This document shows, piece by piece, positions 38,801 through 50,200 of a stretch of 64,000 nucleotides of DNA. Below the pieces are notes generated by a model that was not told the DNA's origin, did no database searches, and was given only the letters and a program-made list of their open reading frames with translations. The number at the start of each line of letters is the position of its first letter. Position 1 is the first letter of the stretch. Source of the stretch: Mimachlamys varia (Eukaryota > Mollusca > Bivalvia > Pectinida > Pectinidae); contig OX392536.1 of assembly GCA_947623455.1 (NCBI GenBank), positions 34,601,465 to 34,665,464 on the forward strand, in the 5' to 3' direction. The position numbers and the translations under genes were made by a program.

Positions 38801-40004
38801 TGTCTGTTTGCTTTCATTATTTTCATGAATGAACTTTTGATATGGATTTGATAAAACTTTTATTGGATTTTTTTGGACAAGATGTACATATAACTTCATT
38901 TTTAAGAACATGTTTCGTTTCGCGTAGTCTCGGTGTTTTTATCGATCCTTTTCATATCGCCCAATATAAGCACACTGTCTATTACAAAATGAAATAGATG
39001 TGGTTCAAGTTAAAGTCGTGTTGCTATTTAATAAGATTTACAGATACACTAAAACGATATTGCTGAAATCGCACAAAAGGTTTTCGTTCATTTCAGCATT
39101 CTTTGTGTCTCAAAATATGTTTGATTTAACTTCGCATTTTTCAGTTATACAAGTAATGCACCAAAACTTCCATACCAATTTTTTGAAACATGATTTCTAT
39201 CTGAAGGAAATTGATTAACACCCGTTCTCTATAACAAAACACGTGGTCGTATTCTATTTTTAGTTCATGAGGATTTCCGTTTAAATTCTTCCTTTGTTCA
39301 TATTGGTTCTTTGCCCCTAGTTTAATCGACTTTTCGTTCTGATAACGGTATTGTTGTCGCTTAGGCATTCTCTGGTTTTATGTTTGTATTTGTTTTTTAA
39401 GCTGTATTCTGTCTTTGTCAAATGTAAATTTGTTTTTACTCTGTGTGTAAAATATTAAAATAAAGTGTTAAGTGGTCGTAAATCTTGCTTTGGTAATTAT
39501 GCAAATTATCACAATAAACTTGACGAGTTCTGACTATATTTGGTACTGATATCTTTATTTTCTTTTGCATTTATTGTACGGATAATACACATACTATTGA
39601 AATGCAACTTTGAGAATAAAAAAAGATATTGTACATGTACATATTTAATATACATGGGATATGCCTAATTATTAAACCAAATTATCAAGTTCGCAAAACA
39701 AGAAAAGCATTTTCATCTGTTATAAATGTATTCAAAGTGGTTTTATTGAAGTAGATCGACTATTACCAAATAAAGTTGACCCATTAAATCAATTTTAATG
39801 TTCAACAAGTAAAATCATATTATATATTATAAAATTGGTTATTTAAATTTGTAGTTAGTATGTCAAATTAAAGTAATATCAAGTTGTACTATTGAAGTAG
39901 AATCGGTCTCATTACATCTTTAAACCCCATGCCATATCATGTCATATCTTTCACATGTTTTTTTTTTCTATTACAGACAAAGATCATCAATCCACTACTC
40001 GTGA
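32650..40004 (+). CDS. AKH: Adipokinetic hormone (AKH) preprohormone, spliced, 3 coding exons
   Basis: Secreted neuropeptide precursor of 96 residues, joined from 32650-32856, 37843-37898 and 39977-40004. Residues 1-21 are a signal peptide (MISKWILLLLIVSSVVLLTR plus A). The mature decapeptide QISFSTSWGS (22-31) would have pyroglutamate at its start. Gly32 is the amide donor and Lys-Arg (33-34) the dibasic cleavage site. An associated peptide follows (35-96) with Cys52 and Cys78, able to form one disulfide. Gln1, Phe4, Trp8 and Gly9 of the decapeptide fit the AKH family, and it is close to the oyster-type AKH as I recall it. Known family role: acts through an AKH/GnRH-superfamily receptor, in energy mobilisation and reproduction. 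Donors are GTAATT and GTAAAA; acceptors are TTTCAG and ATTACAG. The phases join cleanly. The start is the first ATG after the signal region opens. Confidence 0.93.
33030..34225. repeat. 28-bp minisatellite in AKH intron, interrupted by an RT relic
   Basis: The unit is ATTGATATAAACACGTTATA followed by TTTATAAC, period 28 bp. It is regular at about 33770-34110 and degenerate from about 33030 to 33280 and 33560 to 33770. The retroelement piece at 33285-33555 sits within the degenerate part, so it probably inserted into an already existing array. Confidence 0.85.
33285..33555 (-). pseudogene. RT-element fragment within AKH intron
   Basis: On the minus strand it shows LSTFPFLIVTFLYRE-like and DRYQLLTC remnants, equivalent to the NFPFLDSNIP and DRCRLLTNK blocks of the better copies. 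Short, frameshifted and dead. Confidence 0.65.
34226..35489. other. AKH intron, unique DNA
   Basis: No coding, RNA or array feature is recognised. Confidence 0.45.
35490..36335. repeat. 52-bp minisatellite in AKH intron
   Basis: About 16 copies of a 52-bp unit: GTTTTGATTTGTTGTTTTAG, then ATTTGTTTCTGGATGGATAA, then GGGAGCTGGGTT. Variants include GAGTGCATAA in place of GGATGGATAA. On the coding strand the units are T-rich and each contains TTGTTGTTTTAG, which looks like a polypyrimidine tract plus AG acceptor. Confidence 0.95.
36893..37093 (+). mobile_element. Dispersed repeat B, longest copy
   Basis: It opens with GGTGTAACGCACCTGACTCT and TCTAAATTAGTTTAGAAATT. In the middle is CATGAAGAGTCCTAGGAGGA next to CGAAACAGCT. 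Near the end are TTGGCATACAGTGTACTGTA and GGGTAACGCC. It matches 41300-41510 (reverse), 9985-10105 (reverse) and 24775-24860. It looks like a retroelement 3' region, but no protein is readable. Confidence 0.6.
37843..37898 (+). CDS. AKH: AKH coding exon 2
   Basis: 18 codons plus two bases (KQTERVIECLMESKTVKQ, then AG). It supplies the second cysteine. Retention of the following intron would read AGG TAA and stop at once, giving a protein only eight residues shorter. Confidence 0.88.
37899..39976. other. AKH second intron
   Basis: 2,078 bp with GT-AG ends, a T-rich tract before the acceptor, and one RT-element tail at 39230-39385. ORFs at 38377-38589 and 39000-39218 look like chance. Confidence 0.6.
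39230..39385 (+). mobile_element. RT-element 3' tail in AKH second intron
   Basis: Words CTTCCTTTGTTCATATTGG, TTTGCCCCTAGTTTAATCGA and a GGCATTCTCTGGTTT end match the family tail. It is 5'-truncated. Confidence 0.6.
39977..40004 (+). CDS. AKH: AKH coding exon 3 and stop
   Basis: It completes Arg88 and adds QRSSIHYS before TGA at 40002-40004. The acceptor has a long T tract (39957-39967) and TTACAG. This exon is the least constrained part of the model; a different terminal exon is possible. Confidence 0.7.
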
Positions 40005-40137
40005 CAGCGATAACCTTCCGCGGGATAATGTAGTCCAATTTAATGTTAATGCATTTTTCATAAAATAATATACAGAAAATGACGTGTTTGTCTTCTTTGT
40101 GTCGTCCTTTATTTTATTTTGTTTAATGTATAATAAT

Positions 40138-40143
40138 AATAAA
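40138..40143 (+). terminator. AKH polyadenylation signal
   Basis: AATAAA 134 bp after the stop codon, within a short AT-rich 3' UTR. The next feature is a retroelement relic starting about 40 bp later. Confidence 0.65.
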
Positions 40144-40184
40144 CAATCTATCTAGAATGATCAAATCAAAATGCGTATCACATG

Positions 40185-41285
40185 AATTATCAATATCTGA
40201 ATCTCTCGTTATGCGAGTTTTCTTTTCCAAGACAGGCGGACGACGATATAAGTATATGGCAGCGAGCATATTTTGGAAAAAAAACACAACAAAACCTAAG
40301 ATGAAATGTTTGAATTACTGGTTGACAATTTTTTAGTTTGGAGGAACGATTTTCCAGCAGACTGTTGGCTTTCCAAGGGGAAAAACTGCGCCCGACTCTT
40401 ATCTGACTTGCTTTCGTTTTCATACACTGTACGAGGCTAAATTTGTGGAAGAGCTTATCAGGACAGGTAACAAAAACCTTGCCAAATCTTTTAATTGTAT
40501 TTATCGAAGATGTGTTGTCTATAAAAAACAAGATATTTGCTGACAACGTCGATCATAAAATGTAAATACCCTTCTGAACTTGAAATAAAGGATACAATAG
40601 ACGTTTCTACATCAGCTGCTTACCGCGATCTCTAAAACAATGACCAACATGGACACCTTACTACAGTACTAAGCTATACGTTAAACGTCACGATTTCAAT
40701 TTTCCGATCGTGAACTTTCCCTTTCTTGATAGTAACATTCCTGCATGTCGATTTTGATTCGTTAGTTTCTTGATAGATTTCGACTGCTGACAAGCAAATA
40801 GCTAGTCCAGGCAAAATAGAGTTGGACTATGAACAAATTGCAACAGAATTTATTTCACCACAATGCAATTCTATGAGGTTCCTAGAGCACCATACTAACA
40901 ACTACTACACGGGGATTCATAGGATGTATGGTTGCCATGGTTGTCTCATTGAGAAATATTTTGTATCCTTGTATTATATAACGATTGACGTTTTTGAGTA
41001 TGCTCATTAGTGTGCTCACTTAATGTGATTCAGAATAATGATTCGATTCTCACTTTGAGGACTTGACGTTTACATTTATGAGACCAAGATTTAAATGGCG
41101 GGTGTCGTCGATGAAGCAGAAGACGCTTACTATTCCGGAACAAAAGGTCTCATTTTCTTGTACTTTAACCAGGGTCTTCTTTAAAATATCCTCTTTTAAC
41201 GTACTTTCCCCATAGTTTAATAGATTTTGAGCTCGGATTATAGTTTTGTTGACATTTCTGTATTCTGTTTTTAAAAACATTCTTG
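40185..41285 (+). pseudogene. RT-element copy with 3' tail, downstream of AKH
   Basis: The upstream RT portion is visible around 40300-40480 (FGGTIFQQTVGFPRGKNCAR-like, LLSDLLSFSYTVRG and EELIRTGNKNLAKS in shifting frames). The C-terminal part at 40520-40980 is heavily rearranged and deleted. The tail at 41095-41280 holds GTCGTCGATGAAGCAGAAGA, AGACGCTTACTATTCCGGAAC and TTTGTTGACATTTCTGTATTC. It is a dead copy. Confidence 0.7.
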
Positions 41286-41299
41286 TAATAAATACTGGT

Positions 41300-41510
41300 G
41301 TTTGGTATAAATGTGATAACGTTACCCACACATATGCTGTACCTTTTAAACTTAGTAATAGATACAGTATGCCGAAAAAAATAATTAAACTGATTCATAC
41401 AACTGTTTCGTTCTCCTGGAACTCTTCAGTGATGCTAGGGGCCAAAAGGTGGGAATCCAAAATTTCTAAACTAATGTAGAAGCAGAAGGGCCCTTTAATT
41501 TATGAATTTA
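41300..41510 (-). mobile_element. Dispersed repeat B copy, minus strand
   Basis: Reverse complement of the 36893-37093 family: ACGTTACCCACA, TACAGTATGCCGAAAAAAAT, TTCGTTCTCCTGGAACTCTT, and a GGGCCCTTTAATTTATGAAT end. It abuts the end of the RT-element copy at 41285. Confidence 0.6.
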
Positions 41511-42104
41511 GAAGTAAAATTAAACTAGTTCTGTATAATTTAATAAATTAATTAAATATAATATTTCTTTCTAGCATAGCTTTACTTAGGGTAATAAATT
41601 GAAAAGAACATATAACGATTCTCATCGTTTCATCATTTCGAAATCCCGGAATAGGTCAGTGTTTCCATATAACAACAGACTACAAACTATGTATATCGTA
41701 TCGTGGGCGGCTTTTTCCGGTTAACCAAAGTATATTTCGCCAGTCTTGATGGTACATCTACTCAAGCACACTGTCTTTCGATGTTTTTTTCATGACTGAC
41801 TTACATTACCGGCATCTGATCCAAATATATATTTATTGGTAGCATATCTAGAAGGAAAAGTACAAACCTATAACAACTCTGGCCAAATTTGGAAACTGAG
41901 AAATAATTAATCAATAGAAGAAAGACTATGTGGGGAGGTTGCACGACATCCGTAAGAACATCTCTTAAGAACCTAATAAGTAACTCTCGTGAAAACGTAC
42001 GACTTTTGAAAGTATCATTAGGATTGCATTCGTAAAGAATTATTTTCTAAAATTGCCTCATTGAAATTAACACCACCGCTGAATAATGGATAATTATCTG
42101 ATGA

Positions 42105-42200
42105 TGAAGACTATGGGCAAGTTTTATGGTCGCCATCTTGGTCTCATTGAGAAATATTCTGTATCTTTGTGTGATATGAAGATGGACGTTATTGAGTCTA
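42105..42200 (+). pseudogene. RT-element C-terminal scrap
   Basis: It contains TATGGGCAAGTTTTATGGTC and ATTGAGAAATATTCTGTATC, equal to the KFYGRHL.LIEKYSV end of the RT frame. It faces the minus-strand copy that starts at 42410. Confidence 0.65.
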
Positions 42201-42390
42201 TGCGTTTCGGTTAATCAGAAGAAGTCGTTTAAAGATTATAACATATGTGACCGTGAATAAAGGTGAAGGTCATTTCTTTTCGCAAACTTTATTGGGCTTC
42301 ATCCAAGGAACCTTTCAGCCAATTATCATGCTCTATGTGTTTCGGTTAATCAGAAGAAGTCGTTTAAAGATTTTAACAGATTTGACCCTT
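42200..42390. repeat. 45-bp direct repeat pair
   Basis: A block around GTTTCGGTTAATCAGAAGAA, followed by GTCGTTTAAAGATT, occurs at about 42200-42245 and again at about 42332-42383. The spacing is 132 bp. It lies between two oppositely facing RT-element copies. Confidence 0.8.
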
Positions 42391-42409
42391 AGGACCGGAG
42401 GGCCTGGTG

Positions 42410-43010
42410 AGTTAAAAACTATTAAACAAGAGGCAAGATGCACATACGAAAGATTTACACGGAGACCTTTGAAGAAGTACAGGAGAATAAGGTCATGTGT
42501 TCTGGAAGAAGTAAGTGTCTTCTGCTTCATCGATGATACCAGTCAAGTAAATCTATGTCACATCCAAGAAATATCACAACATCAATCTGAGAGCTTACGC
42601 ACCATTCTCAATCTTAACAAGTACATATGCATACTAATGAGCTTAATTAAATATGCCGATATCCATACCATATACAGTGATATACAGTATCTGTCGACGA
42701 CACCTAAACGGTGACCAAACATCTTACTCATAGTCTTCATCATCAACATAATTCTCTAGAATCCTTGTGTCGTGAGTTTGTTCATCAGCAGCCGACATCA
42801 TTCACGAAAGTAATAAACTGCGACATGTAAACACAATCGGTTGGAGGAGCAGGGATATAACTATCAAGAAATGGAACGTTTATGATCGGAAAATCGCAAT
42901 TGATACGTTTATTGAAATATTAGCAAGGTTTTTGTTACCTGTCCTGATAAGCTCCTCAACAATTCAATCTCGCGTGAATACAAAACCAAGAGACGTGTTC
43001 ATAAACTAAA
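42410..43010 (-). pseudogene. RT-element copy, minus strand, with 3' tail
   Basis: The 3' tail is at 42410-42545 (reverse of GAAGCAGAAGACACTTACTT). RT C-terminal remnants lie at 42750-42910, with the NIPAPP and FLDS equivalents still visible. An upstream scrap at 42925-43010 matches the AELIRTGNKNLA region. Deleted and frameshifted. Confidence 0.65.
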
Positions 43011-43269
43011 CAATATTCCGAATATATCTATTACAATTATGTTTAAAGGATCTGTAAATTGCTATCATTCAGTCTATACTGCTAAGCCTAACCGAACTAA
43101 AGTAAAGGGATCCTAGTTAACCTCATCCTCGCTTGCCAAGAATAACGATCCAGTACATTAGAAGGCGGTACTGGATCGTAACCTTCCCATTGTGCAACCA
43201 TATCTAGGTTGCAGCTAATTTGAAAAATAAATCGTGTCGAAAATACCTACCTTATCACCACACTGATAC

Positions 43270-43390
43270 CACATGGGCTTAGACACGGACGTATGTCACT
43301 ATGAAATGATTGTCAGATAATTATTGGACTTTTCTCGTGTATGACCTCTCCCACTAGGCCTACTACATGTATATCACATGTAGATAAACA
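43270..43390. mobile_element. Half copy of a foldback element
   Basis: It matches one arm of the palindromic element at 62487-62684: GGACGTATGTCACTATGAAA and ATGATTGTCAGATAATTATT. The second arm is not found. Confidence 0.55.
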
Positions 43391-43509
43391 TGTTTTGATC
43401 ATGATTGATACTTGAATGTACATTTAAATAATTAAGATTCAGTTTCTACAGTAATCAAACGATCTTTTAATTATAGATGAATGGTGTACAAAATTAGATC
43501 AGAGAATAC

Positions 43510-44035
43510 CGAGGCGTAAACAAACGCAATAATATCTGAACTCGATATGATAAAACTAGGCACAAAATATGAACAAAAGAAAGAAAGAATTACACAGAGA
43601 CCCTTGAGGGTGCACGAAAAAGACCAGAAATTATGGAAGTTTACGCGTCTTTTCCTTCATTGGAGACGCATGCCATGTTAATCTCGGTTTCATTCAAGTA
43701 AATGTCACCCCCTTAAACTGAGAACTGTGGCATTATTTTTTAATCAAAACAAATTGGAATACTTTGAGTATATTCAAAAACAAAAACGCCCGCCTTCTTG
43801 TCATGCTTACATAGAAAGTATTTATCAACCTACATAGTCTAAATCCCTGTTCCGTCAGCAGCTGACAAATATAACGAATACTTCGATAATTAGAGCAAGT
43901 CCTACATGTAAAACAATCAGAATCATTTGCGACGTGTAAATAATATAGATTGTTGAAACGGCAATGATACTATCAAGAAAGGGAAAGTTCATGATCGGAA
44001 AATCAAAATCGTCATGTTTGGTTCCTAGTGCCTTC
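43510..44035 (-). pseudogene. RT-element copy, minus strand, strongly decayed
   Basis: Tail remnants lie at 43550-43690 (reverse of GAGACGCATGCC...GGGTCTCTGTGTAATTC). RT C-terminal remnants lie at 43850-44030, with the CTATCAAGAAAGGGAAAGTT block that encodes the NFPFLDS equivalent. Confidence 0.6.
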
Positions 44036-45049
44036 GCAACACAACACGTTTGACCTTAGTGTTGAGCGTTGGCTAAGGAGGGTAGGCGATAGAGTAGTGC
44101 TTGAAATGATAAACCATTTCTTATTTAAGTGTTAAAGTGTTCGTTTCCGCTGGAAAACAGTTTCAAAGAGTATCATGGTAATTTTAAATAAATAGGTACA
44201 ATGTATGTATTGCTCCTCATAGTTAGTTTTAATTATCCTGGGAGAAATGAAATTCCGGCAGTGGAATTTCCCTATCTTACATCTTTGATCATGACAAGAG
44301 CATTTTTTCTCATTTTAACTACATGAATAACCTCAAAACCTTTATAGCATTTTGAAATTATCAAATTTTCCCTTGAGCTTTTTGACAAAAACGAATCAGG
44401 CATACCCCATATTTACAAACACAGATTGTGCAGAAAAATTAATCTCAGCTTTATAATGTTCATGATTAAAATATTTTGAAAGGTTTTTAATCTATCACGT
44501 CGCCATTTTCTCTTTTTTACTGTATTGACCAAGACAGGCCTGTATTTCAAATGAAGAAATTAGAGAAATACAGTATTTCCGTCAGTTGGAAAATCGTTTC
44601 AAGTCCCTGTGTTTGGTACCGGATGGAGGCTATATTAATTGAATGATTTCTCAGTTTCCTATAAACTGGCATATTTCAAACAAATAGCGCATTGCAGGAG
44701 ATATTTAATACGTACATGTATTTTATTTTGAACAACCAAGACTAAATCTCACTAAACCTCAGGACGAACATCTATATACATTTGTACATCCTAGTGGTCG
44801 TTTTCCGGGACCGACTGCTTCTGGGATGATCGAATAATTACCAGCTTTGATTTTAAATGGTCTTGACACGGCAACTAAAATGGTGTGCCAATGGACTCGA
44901 AGACTCTCCAAGTCTGGACCTCTGTATTTTTGACAGCCGGGGCACAAAGTTGATTACGTATTAATAAAACAAGCTTTGGTAAGATCTAAATTCAAGCGTA
45001 GATACAAGTTACAAGTCGCAGAAAAGCTCGTGAAGCTCTTTTGTTTATT
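44036..45049. other. Non-coding interval
   Basis: A 62-codon minus-strand ORF at 44759-44947 begins MCPGCQKYRGPDLESLRVHW. It has no matching splice context or known family, so I leave it uncalled. Confidence 0.4.
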
Positions 45050-45535
45050 TCACTTCTAAGTTTGCTCCCTGATGTCATAAGTTAAACTGTTAATCAGTGA
45101 AAAGTTACTAAATGTGACCTTGACCTTTTAACATGTGACCTTGATGTTTTTAATCATGACCAACTTTGCTTCATGATGTCATAACAAAATGTTTAGAAGT
45201 GAAAAGTTACAAAATGTGACCTTGACCTTTGACCTGGTGACATTGAATAAGCTCAGTTGACTCCTTGTTTCATTCTGATAAAATTTGCTTCAAAATGGCA
45301 AAATAAAATGTTTAAAAGTGGAAAGTAACAAAATTTGACCTTGACCTGTTTTTGTTGTTCTCGACTCAGTGCCTGACTTTTTGTCAATTCACTCATTGTT
45401 AAATTCTGATCAATTTTGCTTATTAATGTCATAGCACAAAGCACAAAATTTGACCTTGACTTTTGACCTATCTTTTCGACCTCAGTAGGTATCTTTGTAA
45501 ACTGAACCAAGTCAACGTTTCATGCAAATAGGTCA
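45050..45535. repeat. Degenerate repeat of about 100 bp with TGACCTTGACCTTT words
   Basis: Four to five diverged units carry GTGACCTTGACCTTT, CTTCATGATGTCATAA and AGTGAAAAGTTAC. They are spaced roughly 90-110 bp. Confidence 0.6.
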
Positions 45536-45539
45536 ATAA

Positions 45540-47076
45540 ATACTTGCTATCAGCCAGGAGCTGAATTTGTGGAGAGACAGAGTAATAATTATAGGGCACT
45601 CGTACCTATGATACGGCCCTTATCATGAAACTTGTCACAATTTCTTTGATTTGTTTCATCAATCTCGTATGAAATGGAAACATATGCAAGAACCTATCGG
45701 CTATTTACAATTTAGATATATTTGCCAGCTATGGTACCATAACAGATAAGTTAACCTTAGTTGGAAAAGATAGTTTTATTATACATCATGTATAAGGAGA
45801 TGCCATAAATAACAGATACAGAAACACAAGAAAGGTTCTCCACCAATGGAGAGGTACATGTAACATATGTCTCTACCACAAACAATGCATTCGATTGTCA
45901 CACCACATACCTGAAGTTTACTTATGATGATTCCAATGAATAAATTATCAATCAGCACACAGAAAAGAACACTAATATAATTGATAACAAATTGGTAGGA
46001 GAGCTAGAGTATGGATATTTGTTAACAGCGGTGGGTTTTTTTTAATTTGAAAAAAATAATGAAAATAAATTTAATTGCCAATCAACACATCAAATGATTC
46101 CAAAATATCATATGTATTTACATAAACTTCAAAAAATATATTTGGTGAATACTTGATTTTTCATTGAAGCATTAAACCGTTACCAAATCATTGAAATGGT
46201 AGTATACGGTCAATAAGAATACTATTTGGGTGACCGATAAATAGAATGTTGCCAGATTTTACAGTATGGGCATAACATGTTTGTTTTAAACTTAAAGTGT
46301 TATGAAAAGAAAATGACAAATGAGTATGCAGAGTGACATCAACAATGATATTAAATATCATGGCCTGTCATTCTCAGAGGCAATGTACCATTTATTAGGT
46401 GACACCCTATTCATATAATAATCTGGTATTTGTATAAAGATATTTTTAAATAGTTTAGCCATTTATAATGCACTATGCAATACATGACTGAAAGTACAGT
46501 GAAGAGGATTGTTCAAACCCTGTACTTGAATCACTTAACAATAAAAGTATTTTTACTTTTATATTCATCCTCTCCTATCACAGTAACAGTAAATCATTAA
46601 ACACTCGTACATATACACTTCCGTTAAACATTGTTTAACAAATCACTTGGCCACCTACAAAAGACGTAAAGGAGTATCTTTACTCCCTAATATATAACCT
46701 ACAGGCAAATGATTTTTAAGACTCATAGTTTAAGTCATCCGTTTAATCCATAGATGAAAGGACTTCACGCATATACAAAGAGGTACTTCTTATTATGTTT
46801 TTGCACTTTGTCAGTCTTAGAACCATGAAAAGCATCTATATTTTTCATAATTTACATCTCAAAATATGAACTGTACTTTTATACACTCCGATAATGTATA
46901 TTGTTATATCAGTTTTTTAAAGCAAAACCCAGGAAAAAACAATAAAACTAGACATTTTAAGGCTCCAGACAACAAATTCACTGTTTGTATCCATTGCTCT
47001 AGGCCCATGACTAACATTAAGTTTGATGATCTTCAATTTACACAACAAAAAGTTTTACAAAATCTTTTCGGAAAGT
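45540..47076. other. COX15 3' UTR and downstream region
   Basis: No other gene is seen. In COX15 orientation the first AATAAA is at 46396-46391 (TTTATT on the given strand). An ATTAAA variant is at about 46746-46741. Either could end the transcript. Confidence 0.4.
46391..46396 (-). terminator. Candidate COX15 polyadenylation signal
   Basis: AATAAA on the minus strand, about 680 nt past the stop. The distance is long but possible. An ATTAAA at 46746-46741 is closer. Confidence 0.35.
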
Positions 47077-47208
47077 TCACTTGGGCATCCTCTTAAGTTC
47101 ATGAGCCACCCAAATAGCAAAGCTGAGCAGGACCAAGGATCCTGATTGGTGGGTGGCAGCCAAGTGTGTTGGAACATACATCAGTAGAGTTGATATTCCC
47201 AGCGTGGC
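47077..47208 (-). CDS. COX15: COX15 exon 9 and stop
   Basis: Residues 368-410, [20 protein letters not shown] then the last membrane segment and a basic end (ELKRMPK), TGA at 47079-47077. His387 is present. Confidence 0.95.
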   Translation of the reverse strand, partial: ATLGISTLLMYVPTHLAATHQSGSLVLLSFAIWVAHELKRMPK

Positions 47209-50200
47209 CTATACAGAATAAATAAAATGTATATAATATTATACAAATCAATATTTGTGACAGGAAATAGATGGCTTCTACAAAACATGATCACTTTATT
47301 ATAAATAGCAATGTCAATTCAAAAGTATCACAGCCAATCTTTATGATTTATTTTAAAATTTTTAAATGACAATTTTGTTTTTTTAAGATTTTTATATTTT
47401 CAGGAGACATTTCTTTGTACAATACAAAATTAGGTTTTTAAAACAATAGTTTAGGAGAAGGTATATTCTCTTTATTAGATAATTTATTTTAATCTGTATG
47501 GTAAGCTATAGGGAACGTGTTTTATACCTGTACAAAAGCCATTCCAAGGAGACAGTTACATGCTAATCTAGCCCTCGGGGGAAGGGGTGCCTTCCTGCAC
47601 ATCCACCAGAAACCGCATATCACTAATACAGTACTCTCGGCCTGCACAAAATACAAACAAGCATCATTGTTCAGTAAAAATCAAAAGCGAAGGGGGGACA
47701 TAACTACCATAAAAGCAACAACTTTCACCAACTAAACGTAAAACTTGTTACCATCTTTAGACAAATTACGTATGAACAAAGATTAAACAATATCCAATAG
47801 GCTTTAAAAATAATCAAAAGCAAAGGGACATAACTCCTATTATAACATCAACTTCCACTAGCTAAAACTTGTTCACCATCTTTATAGACAAATTATGTAT
47901 GAACAAAGATTAAACAATATCCAATAGGCTTTAAAAATAATCAAAAGCAAAAGGTCATAACTTGTATTACTTGTTCATCAAGCAACAACAATATTAAATA
48001 GGCTTACCAGGTTTCTATGATCAAACTGGACAGTTGTTGGATTTTCAAAAAAGTTTTTCCATGTAGGAGAGATACTGAATAGGTCGGTCGGAATCCATCT
48101 GTCGGCCATCTTAGGCCATGTGTTGTACACCAGACCAGCATCTAGACCAGCTACAAAGGCCCCTGTTACAACAAAACAAAGCAGTGCTACTTCCTTATCT
48201 TGTAACCACATCCATGTTCTATTTGAAAAAAATTAATGACAGTTAAAATCAATTTTTATTAAATAATATGAAATCACACATTTAATGACCGTTAAAATCA
48301 ATGAACAAAGATTTTTATTTGATGGACATTTAATGAAATAGCCATATAACACTTGACAATCTTAATTATCCACCAGGTTATGTTCATTAATGTGTGTTAA
48401 ATATCATTAAGCCCACACAACTCCAAACACCCAGGTGGAGTATAAAATGGTCTAGGGTGGGTGTTACATTGTCTGTGCTGTAGCATGCAAGTGAGATGGC
48501 ACTCTAAAAGATGCCATTGGAACCACGGTCCCACTACAAACAGAACACAATTCATCTCCAGCACACACACATACATACACACACATATGGAGATATTAGT
48601 CAGGTGGTATAGGACAAGTAGTTAGCCCCTGATAAGGCAGCTCCTGCGAACTCCTCAGAATTGTATATGATAGAACTGTTTGTGTTAATTGCATTGATTG
48701 TAAGTGAATTGTATATCTATGTACTGTAAAGCGCTTTAGAGTGGCTTATGTAAGCTAGATAGGGCGCTATATCAAATGTTGTATATTGTTATTATTTTTA
48801 TTATTAATATTTAATGACGATTAATAAGAACTTATACAATGAACCCTAGACTGACATTAATTGATTTTAATATCCCTAATCATGTACAATTTTAATCTCA
48901 AATTAAATTGCAAAAAAAAATGGAATTTAATGAAATTTTGAAAACAAAATCAATAAAGTTTAAATGACACATTAAAATAATACAATGCATTAGTGATAGT
49001 ACAAATTTTAAGCTGTTGAATTGGACAAATTGAAACGTGTCTTCAGAGTAAATGAGCTAGTATCTCACCTGACAGGGCTGTTACAAAGACAGCAGCCATA
49101 ACACCATGTGACAAGCCTCTGAGTTTGGCAAATTGCTTCAGGTGGGTATCAGGTAACTATGGGAACAGAAAACACAGTAAATAACAAATATTGTTACAGT
49201 AATCTATACAGTTGAACCCCGTTATCTCAAAGACAACGGGACCGTGAACAAACTTCGAGTTAACCGAGTATTCAAGTTACACAAATTTGAGTGCTAGTGT
49301 AGTTTCATCAAGACAGAGGAAAAACTTCAAAGTAAACTGGGTTTTCAAGTTATATGAGTGTAAGATAACGGGGTTCTACTGAATCAACAAAAGCACCACA
49401 ATCAAACACCGTAACACGAAAAAGCAAAGCCTTTAAAGAGCATAATTTCAGTTAATCTCTGATTTTTACCGAGAATTATTCATAATGAAATTTACTGATT
49501 CAGAATGCGACGAGATTCCCATAATTTAAAGTCATCAAGTCAAATGAAAACATCTGAAGCACAAAAAGGAGATAATTGCAACAGACACCAGCTGAAAGAT
49601 ATTCCAGTTATTTTCAGCTATACTTAATTAACTGATAAAGGCTGAGTATGATGTAACTGTGTGACTTATTCTGGTTTGTACAATTAAAGGCAACGTGCAC
49701 GCGTGTAGACAAGGGAAGTTACTCTGTTTACACACGCATGTTTTAACATTCAAGACTTTTGCTCAGGATGGTGCCCGAGATCTACACTCTTGTTATCAAA
49801 ATAATTTTGATGTTTTAAAGCATACCTTGTTTTGAGGAAGGAGGTGTCCTAGGGCCTGGTACAGAAACAGAGAGTACAGCAGGAATGCTGAACCTAAATG
49901 GGAGGCCAGTCTGTACTGACTGACTCGTGGCATATCTGTAGACTTGGCCTGTTCCTCTAGTCCACTCTTCACCATATACCACCCCAGGAACCCCTGTATA
50001 AACACCAGCAATGGAACAGTTCAAACATTTCACCATATACCACCCCAGGAACCCCTGTATAAACACCAGCAATGGAACAGTTCAAATATTTCACCATATA
50101 CCACCACAGGAACCCCTGTATAAACACCAGCAATGCAACAGTTCAAATATTTCACCATATACCACCCCAGGAACCCCTGTATAAACACCAGCAATGCAAC

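Noticed and set aside
44759..44947. Minus-strand ORF starting MCPGCQKYRG as a zinc-binding protein
   Set aside because: One CxxC pair only, no splice context, no family recognised.
49815..50072. An 85-codon ORF through the 61-bp repeat joined to exon 5 in another frame
   Set aside because: It is exon 5 read out of frame plus repeat units; the 61-bp period shifts the frame, and it breaks the COX15 protein.
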